Assembly (NCBI GenBank): GCA_028820325.1
Contig: JAPPJO010000020.1
Location: 1-64,000, forward strand
Direction of reading: 5' to 3'
DNA from: Gammaproteobacteria bacterium
GTDB lineage: Bacteria; Gemmatimonadota; Gemmatimonadetes; Longimicrobiales; Gaopeijiaceae
DNA length: 64,000 nt
Made by a program: the position numbers and the translations under genes. Position 1 is the stretch's first letter. The number at the start of each line of letters is the position of its first letter. Positions 27,736 to 36,286 of the stretch are shown here, in pieces. The notes under the pieces were generated by a model. That model was not told the origin of the DNA. It did not search any database and worked only from the letters and a program-made list of their open reading frames with translations.

Positions 27736-28320
27736 ATGCGACTATTCATCGCGCTGAATCTCTCCGATGGCGCGAAGGAAGGCGTGTACGCCGCCGCTCG
27801 GCCCCTCAGAGAGGCCGGCTTGCCGGTGCGGTGGCTGGATCCCGAAACGTATCACCTGACCCTCAAGTTCCTCGGGAATCCACATCCGGACCTTACGCCC
27901 CGCGTGTCGGAGGCGATCGACGAAGTCGGGGGCAAGAACCGGTCCTTCTCGATGGAGATCCGCGCCTTCGGCGCCTTTCCCACGATTCGCCGCCCAAGGG
28001 TGCTGTGGGCCGGGGTGGAGCCGGTCCTCGCCCTGCGCTGTCTGAAGCAGGATGTGGAGTGGGGGCTGGCCAGCCTGGGCTTCAGCCGGGAGACGAGCGC
28101 CTTCCATCCTCACATCACCGTGGGCCGCGCCAGGGCGGAGACCGGCGCCGGCGCCTTCCGCGGACTGGATGCCCTGGTTGCCGACCTGGACTTCCGCCAT
28201 CACATCGACGTGACGTCGGTGGAACTCATGCGCAGTCATCTCTCCCGCGCCGGCGCCCGCTACAGTGTCGTATCCTCGGCGGCGCTCGAGACGCCGGAAC
28301 CGGCGCAGCCCAACGCCTGA
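27736..28320 (+). CDS. thpR: RNA 2',3'-cyclic phosphodiesterase (ThpR/LigT family)
   Basis: A 194-residue two-histidine phosphoesterase. ATG 27736 begins [11 protein letters not shown], the usual ThpR opening. The two catalytic motifs are HLTLKFLG (about residue 43) and [10 protein letters not shown] (about 127), both HxTx. The family opens 2',3'-cyclic phosphate RNA ends, and in some members ligates 2'-5' ends in vitro. It is transcribed divergently from fhs and lies 50 bases before the NtrC-type regulator gene. Confidence 0.9.
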   Translation: MRLFIALNLSDGAKEGVYAAARPLREAGLPVRWLDPETYHLTLKFLGNPHPDLTPRVSEAIDEVGGKNRSFSMEIRAFGAFPTIRRPRVLWAGVEPVLALRCLKQDVEWGLASLGFSRETSAFHPHITVGRARAETGAGAFRGLDALVADLDFRHHIDVTSVELMRSHLSRAGARYSVVSSAALETPEPAQPNA

Positions 28321-28370
28321 TGGCCACGATCCGCGCGGGCTCCCCGATGCTCGGCCCCTGACCCGACTTC

Positions 28371-29726
28371 ATGGCAAACATCCTGATCGTCGACGACGAC
28401 GCCTCGGTCAGCGGCGCGCTGCGTCAGGTCTTCGAGTACGAGTCGCATCGCGTGACGATCGCCCCCAACGGCCCCGTCGGCCTCGAGCGCCTCGTCGACG
28501 ACAATCCCGATGTCGTCTTTCTCGACGTCAAGATGCCGGAGATGGACGGCCTGGAAGTCCTGTCGAGGATGAGGAAGCTGGACTCCCGCACCCCGGTGAT
28601 CATGATCAGCGGGCACGGGAACATCGATACCGCCGTGGAGGCCACGCGCAGGGGCGCGTACGACTTCCTGGAGAAACCTCTCGACACGGCGCGCCTGTTC
28701 GTTACCCTGCGCAACGCCCTCGACATGCACGGGCTCAAGCGCAGCGTCGAATCGCTTCAGACCGAAGTGGAGAGCCGGTACGAAATCGTCGGTTCCTCGC
28801 CCCGGATTCATGAGATGCTGATGCGTATCGAGAAGGTGGCGCCGACCCGGGCGCGCGTGCTCGTCACCGGCGAGAACGGCACGGGAAAAGAGCTGGTGGC
28901 GCGGGCGGTCCACAGGCTGTCGGACCGGCGCGACCGGCCGTTCGTGGAAGTGAACTGCGCCGCGATCCCCTCGGAGCTCATCGAATCGGAGCTCTTCGGC
29001 CACATGAAGGGGTCGTTCACCGGGGCGGTGGCGGACCGCGCGGGGAAGTTCGAGCAGGCGGACGGCGGCACGCTCTTCCTGGACGAGATCGGAGACATGT
29101 CCTTCGCGGCCCAGGCGAAGGTGCTGCGCGTCCTGGAGCAGGGCGTCGTGGTCCGCGTGGGAGGCTCCCGGACCTTGCAGGTGGACGTGCGCGTCATCGC
29201 GGCCACCAACAAGGACCTCGCCGAAGAGATCAGGAACGACCGGTTCCGCGAGGATCTCTACTATCGTCTCAACGTCGTTCCCATCGAGCTTCCTCCGCTT
29301 CGCGAGCGTCGGTGTGATATTCCCATGCTCGTGAAGCACTTCACCACGCTGATGGTGCGGACCGGGCGGGCATCCCGGAAGCACTTCACGGAGGGTGCCC
29401 TGAACCGGCTCAAGGCGATGGACTGGCCGGGCAACGTGCGCCAACTGCGCAACGCCGTGGAGCGCTTTCTGATTCTCTCGGAGGGCGACGAGATCCGCAC
29501 GAAAGACGTCCGACTGCTCTCCGGAGGCAGCCCGGGCGCGGTCGTCCACCAACTGCTGGCCGCGCCTTCCTTCGCCGACTTCAAGGACCGCGCGGAGCGG
29601 GCGTTCATCGAGCACAAGCTGCGCGAGCACGACTGGAACATCACCGAGACCGCCCGGTCGGCGGGCATGCCGCGCTCCAACCTCTACAAGAAGATCAACA
29701 AGTACGGGCTGGAGCGGGAGTCGTGA
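28371..29726 (+). CDS. NtrC-family sigma-54-dependent response regulator
   Basis: 451 residues. The receiver (1-120) has DDD near 7-9, the phospho-Asp in FLDVKMPEMDG (about 53) and Lys in LEKPLD. The AAA+ activator domain has Walker A GENGTGKELVARAVH near 170 and a GAFTGA loop present as GSFTGA, followed by FLDEIGDM and RFREDLYYRLNVVPI. A Fis-type helix-turn-helix ends the protein (ITETARSAGMPRSNLYKKI). It should activate sigma-54 promoters. No kinase is adjacent; the NtrY-like kinase at 6613 is the most natural partner in the window by family. Its stop overlaps a GTG that is a possible longer start of lepB. Confidence 0.93.
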   Translation: MANILIVDDDASVSGALRQVFEYESHRVTIAPNGPVGLERLVDDNPDVVFLDVKMPEMDGLEVLSRMRKLDSRTPVIMISGHGNIDTAVEATRRGAYDFLEKPLDTARLFVTLRNALDMHGLKRSVESLQTEVESRYEIVGSSPRIHEMLMRIEKVAPTRARVLVTGENGTGKELVARAVHRLSDRRDRPFVEVNCAAIPSELIESELFGHMKGSFTGAVADRAGKFEQADGGTLFLDEIGDMSFAAQAKVLRVLEQGVVVRVGGSRTLQVDVRVIAATNKDLAEEIRNDRFREDLYYRLNVVPIELPPLRERRCDIPMLVKHFTTLMVRTGRASRKHFTEGALNRLKAMDWPGNVRQLRNAVERFLILSEGDEIRTKDVRLLSGGSPGAVVHQLLAAPSFADFKDRAERAFIEHKLREHDWNITETARSAGMPRSNLYKKINKYGLERES

Positions 29727-29827
29727 GGCGGGCAGCGGGACGGGACGGAGAACGGGAGGATCCGTTGCGGACCGGTGACGGGGCGGGGGATGGCGGACGC
29801 GACTCCGAACCGTCGGCGGAAGCACCC

Positions 29828-30517
29828 ATGAAGTCGCTGGCCCGGACGGCGTGGGAGTGGTGCCGGTCGGTTCTGATTGCGTTCGCGCTCTTCCTGATCA
29901 TCAGAGCGTTTCTGGTGGAGGCCTTCAAGATTCCCACCGCCTCCATGGAGAACACCTTGCTGGTGGGAGATTTCCTGGTGGTCAACAAGGCGGTGTACGG
30001 CGCCGAGGTTCCGGGGACGGCGCTGCACCTTCCCGCATTCGCGGAGCTCGAGCGGCGCGACGTCATCGTGTTCACGCCTCCGCACGACCCCGGAAAGAAC
30101 TATGTGAAGCGCGTGGTCGGGGTGCCCGGGGATGTCCTTGAGATGCGGGCCAAGACGCTGTACCTGAACGAGGTGCAGCTCGACGAGCCGTACGTTCGCC
30201 ACGTGGACCCGCGGCGTGACGAGTATCATCCCGACATGGCGTGGCAGGCCGGTTTCCTCGCCGACGGCCGCGACCCGGCGTCCTACCGGCCGACGCGGGA
30301 CAACTGGGGTCCGATCCGGATTCCGGAGGACAGTTACTTCGTCCTGGGCGACAACCGCGACAACAGCGAAGACTCGCGCTACTGGGGATTCGTCGACAAG
30401 GGTTCGGTGCGGGGGCGGCCCTGGTTCGTCTACTACTCCTTCGACGCGTCTTCCGATGGGGAGGCTGCGTGGATGAGGGACGTGCGCTGGGGCAGGATCG
30501 GCGGGATTGTCCGGTAG
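29828..30517 (+). CDS. lepB: Signal peptidase I
   Basis: A 229-residue inner-membrane serine protease that removes Sec/Tat signal peptides. One membrane segment (about 14-30) precedes the catalytic Ser39 in FKIPTASMENTLLVGD. The general base Lys94 lies in YVKRVVGVPGD and box E is VLGDNRDNSEDSRYWGFV. The ATG at 29828 gives a normal short cytosolic tail; a GTG at 29723 overlapping the ntrC-type stop would add 35 charged residues and cannot be excluded. The gene precedes the ribosomal operon by about 160 bases. Confidence 0.92.
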   Translation: MKSLARTAWEWCRSVLIAFALFLIIRAFLVEAFKIPTASMENTLLVGDFLVVNKAVYGAEVPGTALHLPAFAELERRDVIVFTPPHDPGKNYVKRVVGVPGDVLEMRAKTLYLNEVQLDEPYVRHVDPRRDEYHPDMAWQAGFLADGRDPASYRPTRDNWGPIRIPEDSYFVLGDNRDNSEDSRYWGFVDKGSVRGRPWFVYYSFDASSDGEAAWMRDVRWGRIGGIVR

Positions 30518-30533
30518 ACACGGGCGCGGGTAC

Positions 30534-30571
30534 TGGTTGACACCATGCGGCCTGGTTGACACCATGCGGCC
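30534..30571 (+). repeat. Perfect 19-bp tandem direct repeat (two copies)
   Basis: The 19-base unit TGGTTGACACCATGCGGCC occurs twice head to tail (30534-30552 and 30553-30571) with no mismatch. Each copy contains the hexamer TTGACA. The repeat lies in the lepB-rplM gap directly at the putative rplM promoter, so it duplicates the -35 element. Confidence 0.92.
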
Positions 30572-30584
30572 TGTCTGATACCCT
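30556..30584 (+). promoter_or_regulatory. Probable sigma-70 promoter of the rplM operon
   Basis: A consensus TTGACA (second copy of the tandem repeat) is followed after 17 bases by TACCCT, preceded by TGA in the extended -10 position (TGATACCCT). The predicted start is near 30591, about 85 bases before rplM. The first TTGACA, 19 bases upstream, has no good -10 at normal spacing. Confidence 0.6.
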
Positions 30585-30674
30585 TGACTGCTTTGTTACT
30601 CCACTCCGTGGGTTCGACGACGAGGACGAGACCGCGGAAGAACGTCTCCCCGGCAAATCGCGGGTGAACCGTAC

Positions 30675-31103
30675 GTGAAGACATATACGCCCAGGGCGAG
30701 CGACATCGAGCACCAGTGGTGGGTGGTTGATGCTGCGGGACAGCCGTTGGGGCGTCTGGCGGCGCAGGTCGCGCGCGTGCTGCGCGGCAAGCACAAGCCC
30801 ATCTTCACGCCTCATCTCGACACGGGGGACAACGTGGTGGTGATCAACGCCGCCCGCGTGAAGCTCACCGGCAACAAGGCGGCGCAGAAGACCTACTTCC
30901 GTCATTCGGGCTACATGGGCGGCGAGCGCCATATTCCCTTCAGGACGATGCTGGAGCGGCATCCCGAGCGGGTGATCGAGCGCGCCGTACGCGGCATGCT
31001 CCCGAAAGCACGCCTGGGTCGCCGACTACGCCGCCGGCTGCGCGTCTATGCCGGGGCCGAGCATCCTCATCATGGCCAGCGTCCGGGCCAACTCACGTTC
31101 TGA
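30675..31103 (+). CDS. rplM: Ribosomal protein L13
   Basis: A 142-residue large-subunit protein. It shows WWVVDAAGQPLGRLAAQVA at the N-terminus, GDNVVVINAARVKLTG in the middle, and RAVRGMLPKARLGRR and VYAGAEHPHHGQRP at the end, all standard for L13. The GTG at 30675 gives the normal length. It starts the translation operon, with rpsI 13 bases after its stop. Confidence 0.97.
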   Translation: MKTYTPRASDIEHQWWVVDAAGQPLGRLAAQVARVLRGKHKPIFTPHLDTGDNVVVINAARVKLTGNKAAQKTYFRHSGYMGGERHIPFRTMLERHPERVIERAVRGMLPKARLGRRLRRRLRVYAGAEHPHHGQRPGQLTF

Positions 31104-31116
31104 GGTCACGGGTTCA

Positions 31117-31512
31117 TTGCCATACGTAGAACAGGTTCAGGCCGTAGGCCGGCGCAAGAGCAGCGTAGCGCGCATCATGCTGCGACCGGGAATCGGAAGG
31201 TGGCTGATCAACGGCCGGGAACTGGACGACTATTTTCCGCGGCTGGTGCATCGCAAGCGCGCCACCGAACCGATGCAGGTCGTTGACGCCGACGCCCGCT
31301 TCGATGTCGTCGTGCGCGTGCACGGGGGCGGGATGACCGGTCAGGCCGACGCCATCCGCCTGGGGGTTGCCCGAGCGCTGGTCGAGGAAGACGAAGACGC
31401 GATGGGCCCGCTTCGCCAGGGCGGGTTTCTCTCACGTGATCCGCGCAAGGTGGAGCGCAAGAAGCCCGGCCGTCCGAAGGCCCGCAAGCGCTTCCAGTTC
31501 AGCAAGCGATAA
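31117..31512 (+). CDS. rpsI: Ribosomal protein S9
   Basis: A 131-residue small-subunit protein. QAVGRRKSSVARIMLRPG at the N-terminus and the C-terminal KARKRFQFSKR tail, which reaches the P-site tRNA in ribosomes, identify it. The start is most likely TTG 31117, with GAGGT about 10 bases upstream and normal family length. An ATG at 31072 would overlap rplM by 32 bases and add 15 residues. TTG is unusual here, where most genes use ATG or GTG. Confidence 0.95.
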   Translation: MPYVEQVQAVGRRKSSVARIMLRPGIGRWLINGRELDDYFPRLVHRKRATEPMQVVDADARFDVVVRVHGGGMTGQADAIRLGVARALVEEDEDAMGPLRQGGFLSRDPRKVERKKPGRPKARKRFQFSKR

Positions 31513-31535
31513 ACCCGAGGACTGCCTGGAGACGC

Positions 31536-32561
31536 ATGGAGCAGGTTTCTCTGAACCAGATGCTTGAGGCCGGGGTCCACTTCGGACACCAGACGCGCCG
31601 ATGGAACCCCAAGATGCGCCGTTTCATCTTCACGGAGCGGAACGGCATCCATATCATCGACCTGCGCAAGACGTTCGATCGGCTGATCGCGGCCCGGAAG
31701 ATCGCACGCCAACTGGTGCTTTCGGGCGAACGCCTCCTGTTCGTCTGCACCAAGCCGCAGTTGCGCGGGATCATTGAAGAGGACGCCGCCCGGTCCCGCA
31801 GCCTGTTCGTGACGGAGCGCTGGCTGGGCGGCATGCTCACCAACTTCCAGACCATTCGTCGCCAGATCCGCCGCCTGAAGGAGCTGGAGCGGGGGCAGGA
31901 GGAGAACGCCTTCGAGTTCTACACCAAGAAGGAACGCCTTCTGCTCGAGCGCGAGCGGCTGAAGTTGGAGAAGTACTTTTCCGGGGTGAAGGACATGGCC
32001 CGGCTCCCGGGCGCCATCTTCGTCGTCGATGCCCGGCGCGAGGCGATCGCGGTCAGGGAGGCCCACCGGCTTGGTATCCCGATCATCGCCATCACCGACA
32101 CCAACGCCGATCCGGATCTCATCACCTACCCGATTCCGGGGAACGACGACGCGATACGCTCGGTCAGCCTGATCAGCGGCGCCATCGCCGAGGCCATCAG
32201 CCAGGCCCGCAAAGAGGTGCCGGAAGATGAACGCCGTCGGGTGGAGGACCTGGAGGCCACGACGTATTCGACCGAGACAGGCGAGAAGGCCGCCGCGGTG
32301 GAGGAGCATCCGCGCCGTCGAGCGCGCCGGCGGCCCCGTCCGGGCGTCATCGCGGAACGCCAGACGGGCAGCCCCGGTCGAGGGGATTCGCAAAAGCGAG
32401 TCAGGAGGGCCCGCGTTCTGGTCAGGAAGCCGGGGGGCGACGCGGCCGAATCGGATTCCGGCGGAGCGCCCGCGAAGCCGTCGACCAGCCAGGAAGCCGA
32501 ACCGAAGCCGTCCCGGGTCCGGCGCGCGCCTCCCAAGCCGGTAGCGTCCCGGACCAGTTGA
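31536..32561 (+). CDS. rpsB: Ribosomal protein S2 with long C-terminal extension
   Basis: 341 residues against about 230-260 usually. The core (1-230) is canonical: LEAGVHFGHQTRRWNPKM, FVTERWLGGMLTNFQTIR and IPIIAITDTNADPDLI. After about residue 235 comes an extension of roughly 100 residues rich in Arg, Pro, Ser, Lys and Glu. It looks disordered and basic and has no domain I recognise. ATG 31536 has GGAG upstream. It follows rpsI and precedes tsf, the standard order. Confidence 0.95.
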   Translation: MEQVSLNQMLEAGVHFGHQTRRWNPKMRRFIFTERNGIHIIDLRKTFDRLIAARKIARQLVLSGERLLFVCTKPQLRGIIEEDAARSRSLFVTERWLGGMLTNFQTIRRQIRRLKELERGQEENAFEFYTKKERLLLERERLKLEKYFSGVKDMARLPGAIFVVDARREAIAVREAHRLGIPIIAITDTNADPDLITYPIPGNDDAIRSVSLISGAIAEAISQARKEVPEDERRRVEDLEATTYSTETGEKAAAVEEHPRRRARRRPRPGVIAERQTGSPGRGDSQKRVRRARVLVRKPGGDAAESDSGGAPAKPSTSQEAEPKPSRVRRAPPKPVASRTS

Positions 32562-32676
32562 TCCTTCCTGCCGGCGACTGCCGGGACAGGGAAGTATGGA
32601 CGAGGGTCGCGGGAAAGCGTCGCCACCGGATCCCGCGTCCCGTAACCTCGAAACGATCACCAGGCGGATACTCCAC

Positions 32677-33276
32677 ATGACGATTCCCGCAAAGATGGTG
32701 AAGGCCCTGCGCGACCGTACAGGCGGGGGCATGATGGATTGCAAGCGCGCTCTCGAAGAGACGGGAGGCGATCTCGAGGCCGCGGTCGATCTCCTCCGTG
32801 CCAGGGGTGCGGCGAAGGTTTCCAAGCGAGCGGGCAGGGATACGAACCAGGGAACCATCGGCAGCTACGTCCACTTCGACCGAAGGGTGGGCGTCATCGT
32901 CGAAGTCAACTGTGAGACCGACTTCGTCGCCAACACGGACGACTTCCGGGCGCTGGCCAAGGACATCGCCCTGCACATCGCCTCCCAGGACCCGATTGCC
33001 GTGCGCGCGGAAGATCTGCCGCAGGACGTGGTCGAGCGTGAGAAGGCGGTCTACCGGGAGCAGGTGCGTGCCCAGGGGAAGCCGGAACGCATTCAGGACA
33101 TGATCGTCCAGGGGAAGCTGAAGGCCTTCTACAAGGATCAGGTGCTGCTGGAGCAGCCCTTCATCAAGGACACGGACCGGACCATCGGCGAGCTCGTGAC
33201 CGAGGTATCGGCGAAAACCGGCGAGAGGATCGAAGTCGCCCGCTTCTCGAGGTTCGCGGTCGGGCAGCGCGGCTGA
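32677..33276 (+). CDS. tsf: Elongation factor Ts (short form)
   Basis: A 199-residue guanine-nucleotide exchange factor for EF-Tu. The N-terminal UBA-like domain has VKALRDRTGGGMMDCKRAL and the core has NCETDFVANTDDFRAL. It is of the short type with one core subdomain, as in Thermus, rather than the 280-residue E. coli type. ATG 32677 matches the family start and removes 27 non-homologous residues. Confidence 0.96.
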   Translation: MTIPAKMVKALRDRTGGGMMDCKRALEETGGDLEAAVDLLRARGAAKVSKRAGRDTNQGTIGSYVHFDRRVGVIVEVNCETDFVANTDDFRALAKDIALHIASQDPIAVRAEDLPQDVVEREKAVYREQVRAQGKPERIQDMIVQGKLKAFYKDQVLLEQPFIKDTDRTIGELVTEVSAKTGERIEVARFSRFAVGQRG

Positions 33277-33296
33277 CGGCGCACGCCCGCGGGACG

Positions 33297-34019
33297 ATGA
33301 GCGGCTCGTCGGAATTCCGGTACTCGCGGGTTCTCCTGAAGCTCTCCGGCGAAGCGCTCGCGGGAGAGGAGGGATTCGGCATCTCTCCGCCGGTCGTGGA
33401 CCGGCTCACCGACGAGATCGGGACGCTCGCCGACCTGGGCGTGGCCCTCGGCATCGTCATCGGGGGCGGCAACATCATGCGCGGGGCGCTGGCCAGCCGT
33501 CAGGGCATGGACCGCGTCACAGCCGACTACATGGGCATGCTCGCCACCGTCATCAACGCGTTGGCGCTTCAGGATCTGCTCGAGCGCAAGAACGTCACCA
33601 CGCGCGTGCTGACCGCCTTTCGCATGGAAAAGCTCGCGGAGCCCTACATCCGCCGCCGGGCGATTCGCCACCTGGAGAAGGGCAGGGTGGTGATCTTCGC
33701 CGGAGGCACGGGGAACCCGTACTTTTCGACCGACACCGCGGCCGCTCTGCGGGCGATCGAGATGGAAGCCGACGTGATCATCAAGGCCACCAAGGTGGCG
33801 GGAATCTTTACCGCCGATCCTCTCCTGGACCCGACCGCGCAATTCATCCGGCGCATCAGCTTTCAGGAAGTGATCGCGCGGGAACTGGGGGTCATGGATG
33901 CCCCGGCGGTGTCGCTCTGCAAGGACAACAAGCTGCCCATAATCGTACTCAATCTCGGCGAGAGAGGAGCGGTCGGGGCCGCCATCAGAGGGGAGCGCAT
34001 AGGCACGTTGGTATCCTGA
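33297..34019 (+). CDS. pyrH: Uridylate kinase
   Basis: 240 residues of the amino-acid-kinase fold, converting UMP to UDP. Motifs include VLLKLSGEALAGEEGFGI at the N-terminus, GIVIGGGNIMRG and the Gly-rich FAGGTGNPYFSTDTAA. The length matches bacterial PyrH hexamer subunits (235-245). It lies 20 bases after tsf and 48 before frr. Confidence 0.96.
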   Translation: MSGSSEFRYSRVLLKLSGEALAGEEGFGISPPVVDRLTDEIGTLADLGVALGIVIGGGNIMRGALASRQGMDRVTADYMGMLATVINALALQDLLERKNVTTRVLTAFRMEKLAEPYIRRRAIRHLEKGRVVIFAGGTGNPYFSTDTAAALRAIEMEADVIIKATKVAGIFTADPLLDPTAQFIRRISFQEVIARELGVMDAPAVSLCKDNKLPIIVLNLGERGAVGAAIRGERIGTLVS

Positions 34020-34067
34020 CCGGGTATCTGCTCTCCGATCGGTATCACACGCGCGCGGGAGGCTGTC

Positions 34068-34619
34068 ATGGGACTCATGGAAGAACTCACGGAGCGCATG
34101 GACGCCGCGCTCGATGCTGCCCGGCGCGAGTTCGCAACCGTTCGAACCGGCAAGGCGACCCCGGCTCTGCTGGACAGCGTCCGGGTCGACGCCTACGGGG
34201 CCAGCATGCCCCTGAATCAGCTCGCGACGGTGGTTGCGGCCGACGCGAGCCTGCTGGTGGTGCAGCCATACGACAAGTCGCTGATGTCCTCCGTCGAGAA
34301 GGCGATCATGTCCGCCAACCTCGGGCTTAATCCCTCCAACGACGGCAACCTCATACGCGTACCGATTCCTCCACTCACCGAGGAACGACGCCGGGAATAC
34401 GTGCGCATCATCCACAAGATGTCGGAGAATACCCGGATCTCGATCCGCCACGCCCGGCGTGCGGGCAATGGCGAGGTGAAGCGTCGCATCAGGGAGCACG
34501 AGATCAGCGAGGACCAGGGTCACCAGATGATGGGCGGGATTCAGAACCTCACCGACCGCTACGTGGCCTCGCTGGACGAGCTCATGAAGGCCAAGGAGGA
34601 GGAGGTCATGGCCATCTAG
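34068..34619 (+). CDS. frr: Ribosome recycling factor
   Basis: A 183-residue tRNA-shaped factor that, with EF-G, splits post-termination ribosomes. FATVRTGKATPALLDSVRVD near 22-41 and IPPLTEERRREYVRIIHKM near 108 are diagnostic. GGGAGG precedes ATG 34068. Length is standard. Confidence 0.97.
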   Translation: MGLMEELTERMDAALDAARREFATVRTGKATPALLDSVRVDAYGASMPLNQLATVVAADASLLVVQPYDKSLMSSVEKAIMSANLGLNPSNDGNLIRVPIPPLTEERRREYVRIIHKMSENTRISIRHARRAGNGEVKRRIREHEISEDQGHQMMGGIQNLTDRYVASLDELMKAKEEEVMAI

Positions 34620-34621
34620 CC

Positions 34622-35365
34622 ATGAAGTCCAACGTGCCGGCCCGGATTGACATGAGCGGGCCCATGCCGCGTCACGTGGCCGTCATCATGGACGGCAACG
34701 GACGCTGGGCCCGGCGGCAGGGCCTGCCCCGCAAGACGGGGCACGAGGCCGGGATGAACGCCGTACGCACGACCATCGAGGCTTCGGTCGACGCCGGCAT
34801 CAAGATCCTCACCCTCTTTGCGTTTTCCACCGACAACTGGAATCGTCCGTCGGAGGAGGTGTCGGCTCTGATGTCGCTCCTGAAGGCGTATGCGGAGCGG
34901 GAGTGCTCGGAGCTTGTCGAGAAGGGCGTCGAAGTACGTGTGCTCGGGACCCTGGCCAGAATGCAGCCTTCAGCGCGCGAGGCCGTGGAGCGCATCATGC
35001 GGGAGACCGAGGGCGGAACGACGCTCAGGCTCAATCTGATGATCTCCTACAGCGGAAGGGAAGACATCCTGACCGCGGTTCGCCGTCTGGCCGCGCGCGC
35101 CCGGGCCGGAGAACTGGATCCCGCGGAGATCGACGAAGCGTGCCTGGAGCGGGCGCTGCTGACGAGCGGCATCCCCGATCCCGACCTTCTCATCCGGACT
35201 TCCGGGGAGTGCAGAATCTCCAACTTCATGCTTTGGCAGATTTCGTACTCGGAGATCCACATCACCCCCGTGCTGTGGCCGGATTTCTCCAGGGACGACC
35301 TCCTTGCGGCCGTCCTGGACTACCAGCGCCGCGACCGCCGCTTCGGCCGGATCACTTCCGGCTGA
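34622..35365 (+). CDS. uppS: Undecaprenyl diphosphate synthase
   Basis: A 247-residue cis-prenyltransferase making the C55 carrier for peptidoglycan and O-antigen. VAVIMDGNGRWARRQG holds the catalytic Asp, FAFSTDNWNRP follows, and RTSGECRISNFMLWQISYSE is the diphosphate-binding region. It starts 2 bases after frr and its stop overlaps the cdsA start (TGATG), so it is translationally coupled to cdsA. Confidence 0.96.
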   Translation: MKSNVPARIDMSGPMPRHVAVIMDGNGRWARRQGLPRKTGHEAGMNAVRTTIEASVDAGIKILTLFAFSTDNWNRPSEEVSALMSLLKAYAERECSELVEKGVEVRVLGTLARMQPSAREAVERIMRETEGGTTLRLNLMISYSGREDILTAVRRLAARARAGELDPAEIDEACLERALLTSGIPDPDLLIRTSGECRISNFMLWQISYSEIHITPVLWPDFSRDDLLAAVLDYQRRDRRFGRITSG

Positions 35366-36249
35366 TGGCGATGGCCGACCTTTCGCGCCGCGCGGTGGTG
35401 GCGGTGGTCGCGCTGCTCGTCGTCCTTCCGGTCATCTACCGGGGCGGGTGGCTCATGGGTGCGCTTGCGGCGGCGCTGGCCATGCTGGCCACCCGCGAGT
35501 TCTGCCTGCTGGCCCGGCGGACGGGTGTACGGACCTTTACCCGCACGGCCATGGCCGTCACGGCAGCGCTCGTCCTGGCAGCGACGGCGGAGCCCTTCTT
35601 CACCGGTTTCGCCCCGCTCGCGCTGACGGTCCTCATGGGGGCCACGGTAGCGCTCTTTGTCGCCGCCGTGCGCGCGCGCAAGGTGACGGACAAGCCGCTC
35701 GCGTCCGTCTGCTCGACGCTGACGGCGGCTCTCTATGTGGGAGGCGGGCTCTGCTTCGCGGTGCTGCTGCGCCACCTGCCGGAGACGGGGGTCGCCGTCA
35801 GAGCCCCCGGCCCGCTCGAAGGCCCGTTGCTGCTGCTCTTCCCGCTGACGGTCACCTGGGTCGGGGACATCGCCGCATACTTCGCGGGCAGCCTGTGGGG
35901 AACTCGCCGCCTGTTTCCGGCCGTCAGCCCGGGCAAGACGCTGGAAGGCACCGTCGCCGGAATCCTTGCCGCCGGGGCGGCGGGCCTGTTCTTCGCGGTG
36001 GCGGCCGCCGAGCCGTTCGTCCTGCTGGGGGTTGGGCCGGGCTGGCTCGTCGGCATCGCGCTCCTGATCGGCACGGGCGGACTGGCGGGGGATCTGGCCG
36101 TTTCGCTGCTCAAGCGCGAAGCCGGCGTCAAGGACACGGGGTCGATGCTTCCCGGCCACGGCGGAGTGCTCGACCGGCTCGACGCCGTGCTGGTGACGCT
36201 GCCGCTCGCCTACGCGGCGCTTCAGCTCGCCGGTTCGGTGTCGCCATGA
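35365..36249 (+). CDS. cdsA: Phosphatidate cytidylyltransferase
   Basis: A 294-residue membrane enzyme making CDP-diacylglycerol for phospholipids. It has about seven to eight hydrophobic segments and the C-terminal signature SLLKREAGVKDTGSMLPGHG followed by GVLDR. An earlier FAGSLWGTRRLFPAVSPGKT segment is also typical. The start is the ATG overlapping the uppS stop; a second ATG two codons later is possible. Confidence 0.95.
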   Translation: MAMADLSRRAVVAVVALLVVLPVIYRGGWLMGALAAALAMLATREFCLLARRTGVRTFTRTAMAVTAALVLAATAEPFFTGFAPLALTVLMGATVALFVAAVRARKVTDKPLASVCSTLTAALYVGGGLCFAVLLRHLPETGVAVRAPGPLEGPLLLLFPLTVTWVGDIAAYFAGSLWGTRRLFPAVSPGKTLEGTVAGILAAGAAGLFFAVAAAEPFVLLGVGPGWLVGIALLIGTGGLAGDLAVSLLKREAGVKDTGSMLPGHGGVLDRLDAVLVTLPLAYAALQLAGSVSP

Positions 36250-36286
36250 GCCGGGTGGCGGTCCCCGAGGCGAAGGGTGCGTCGAC

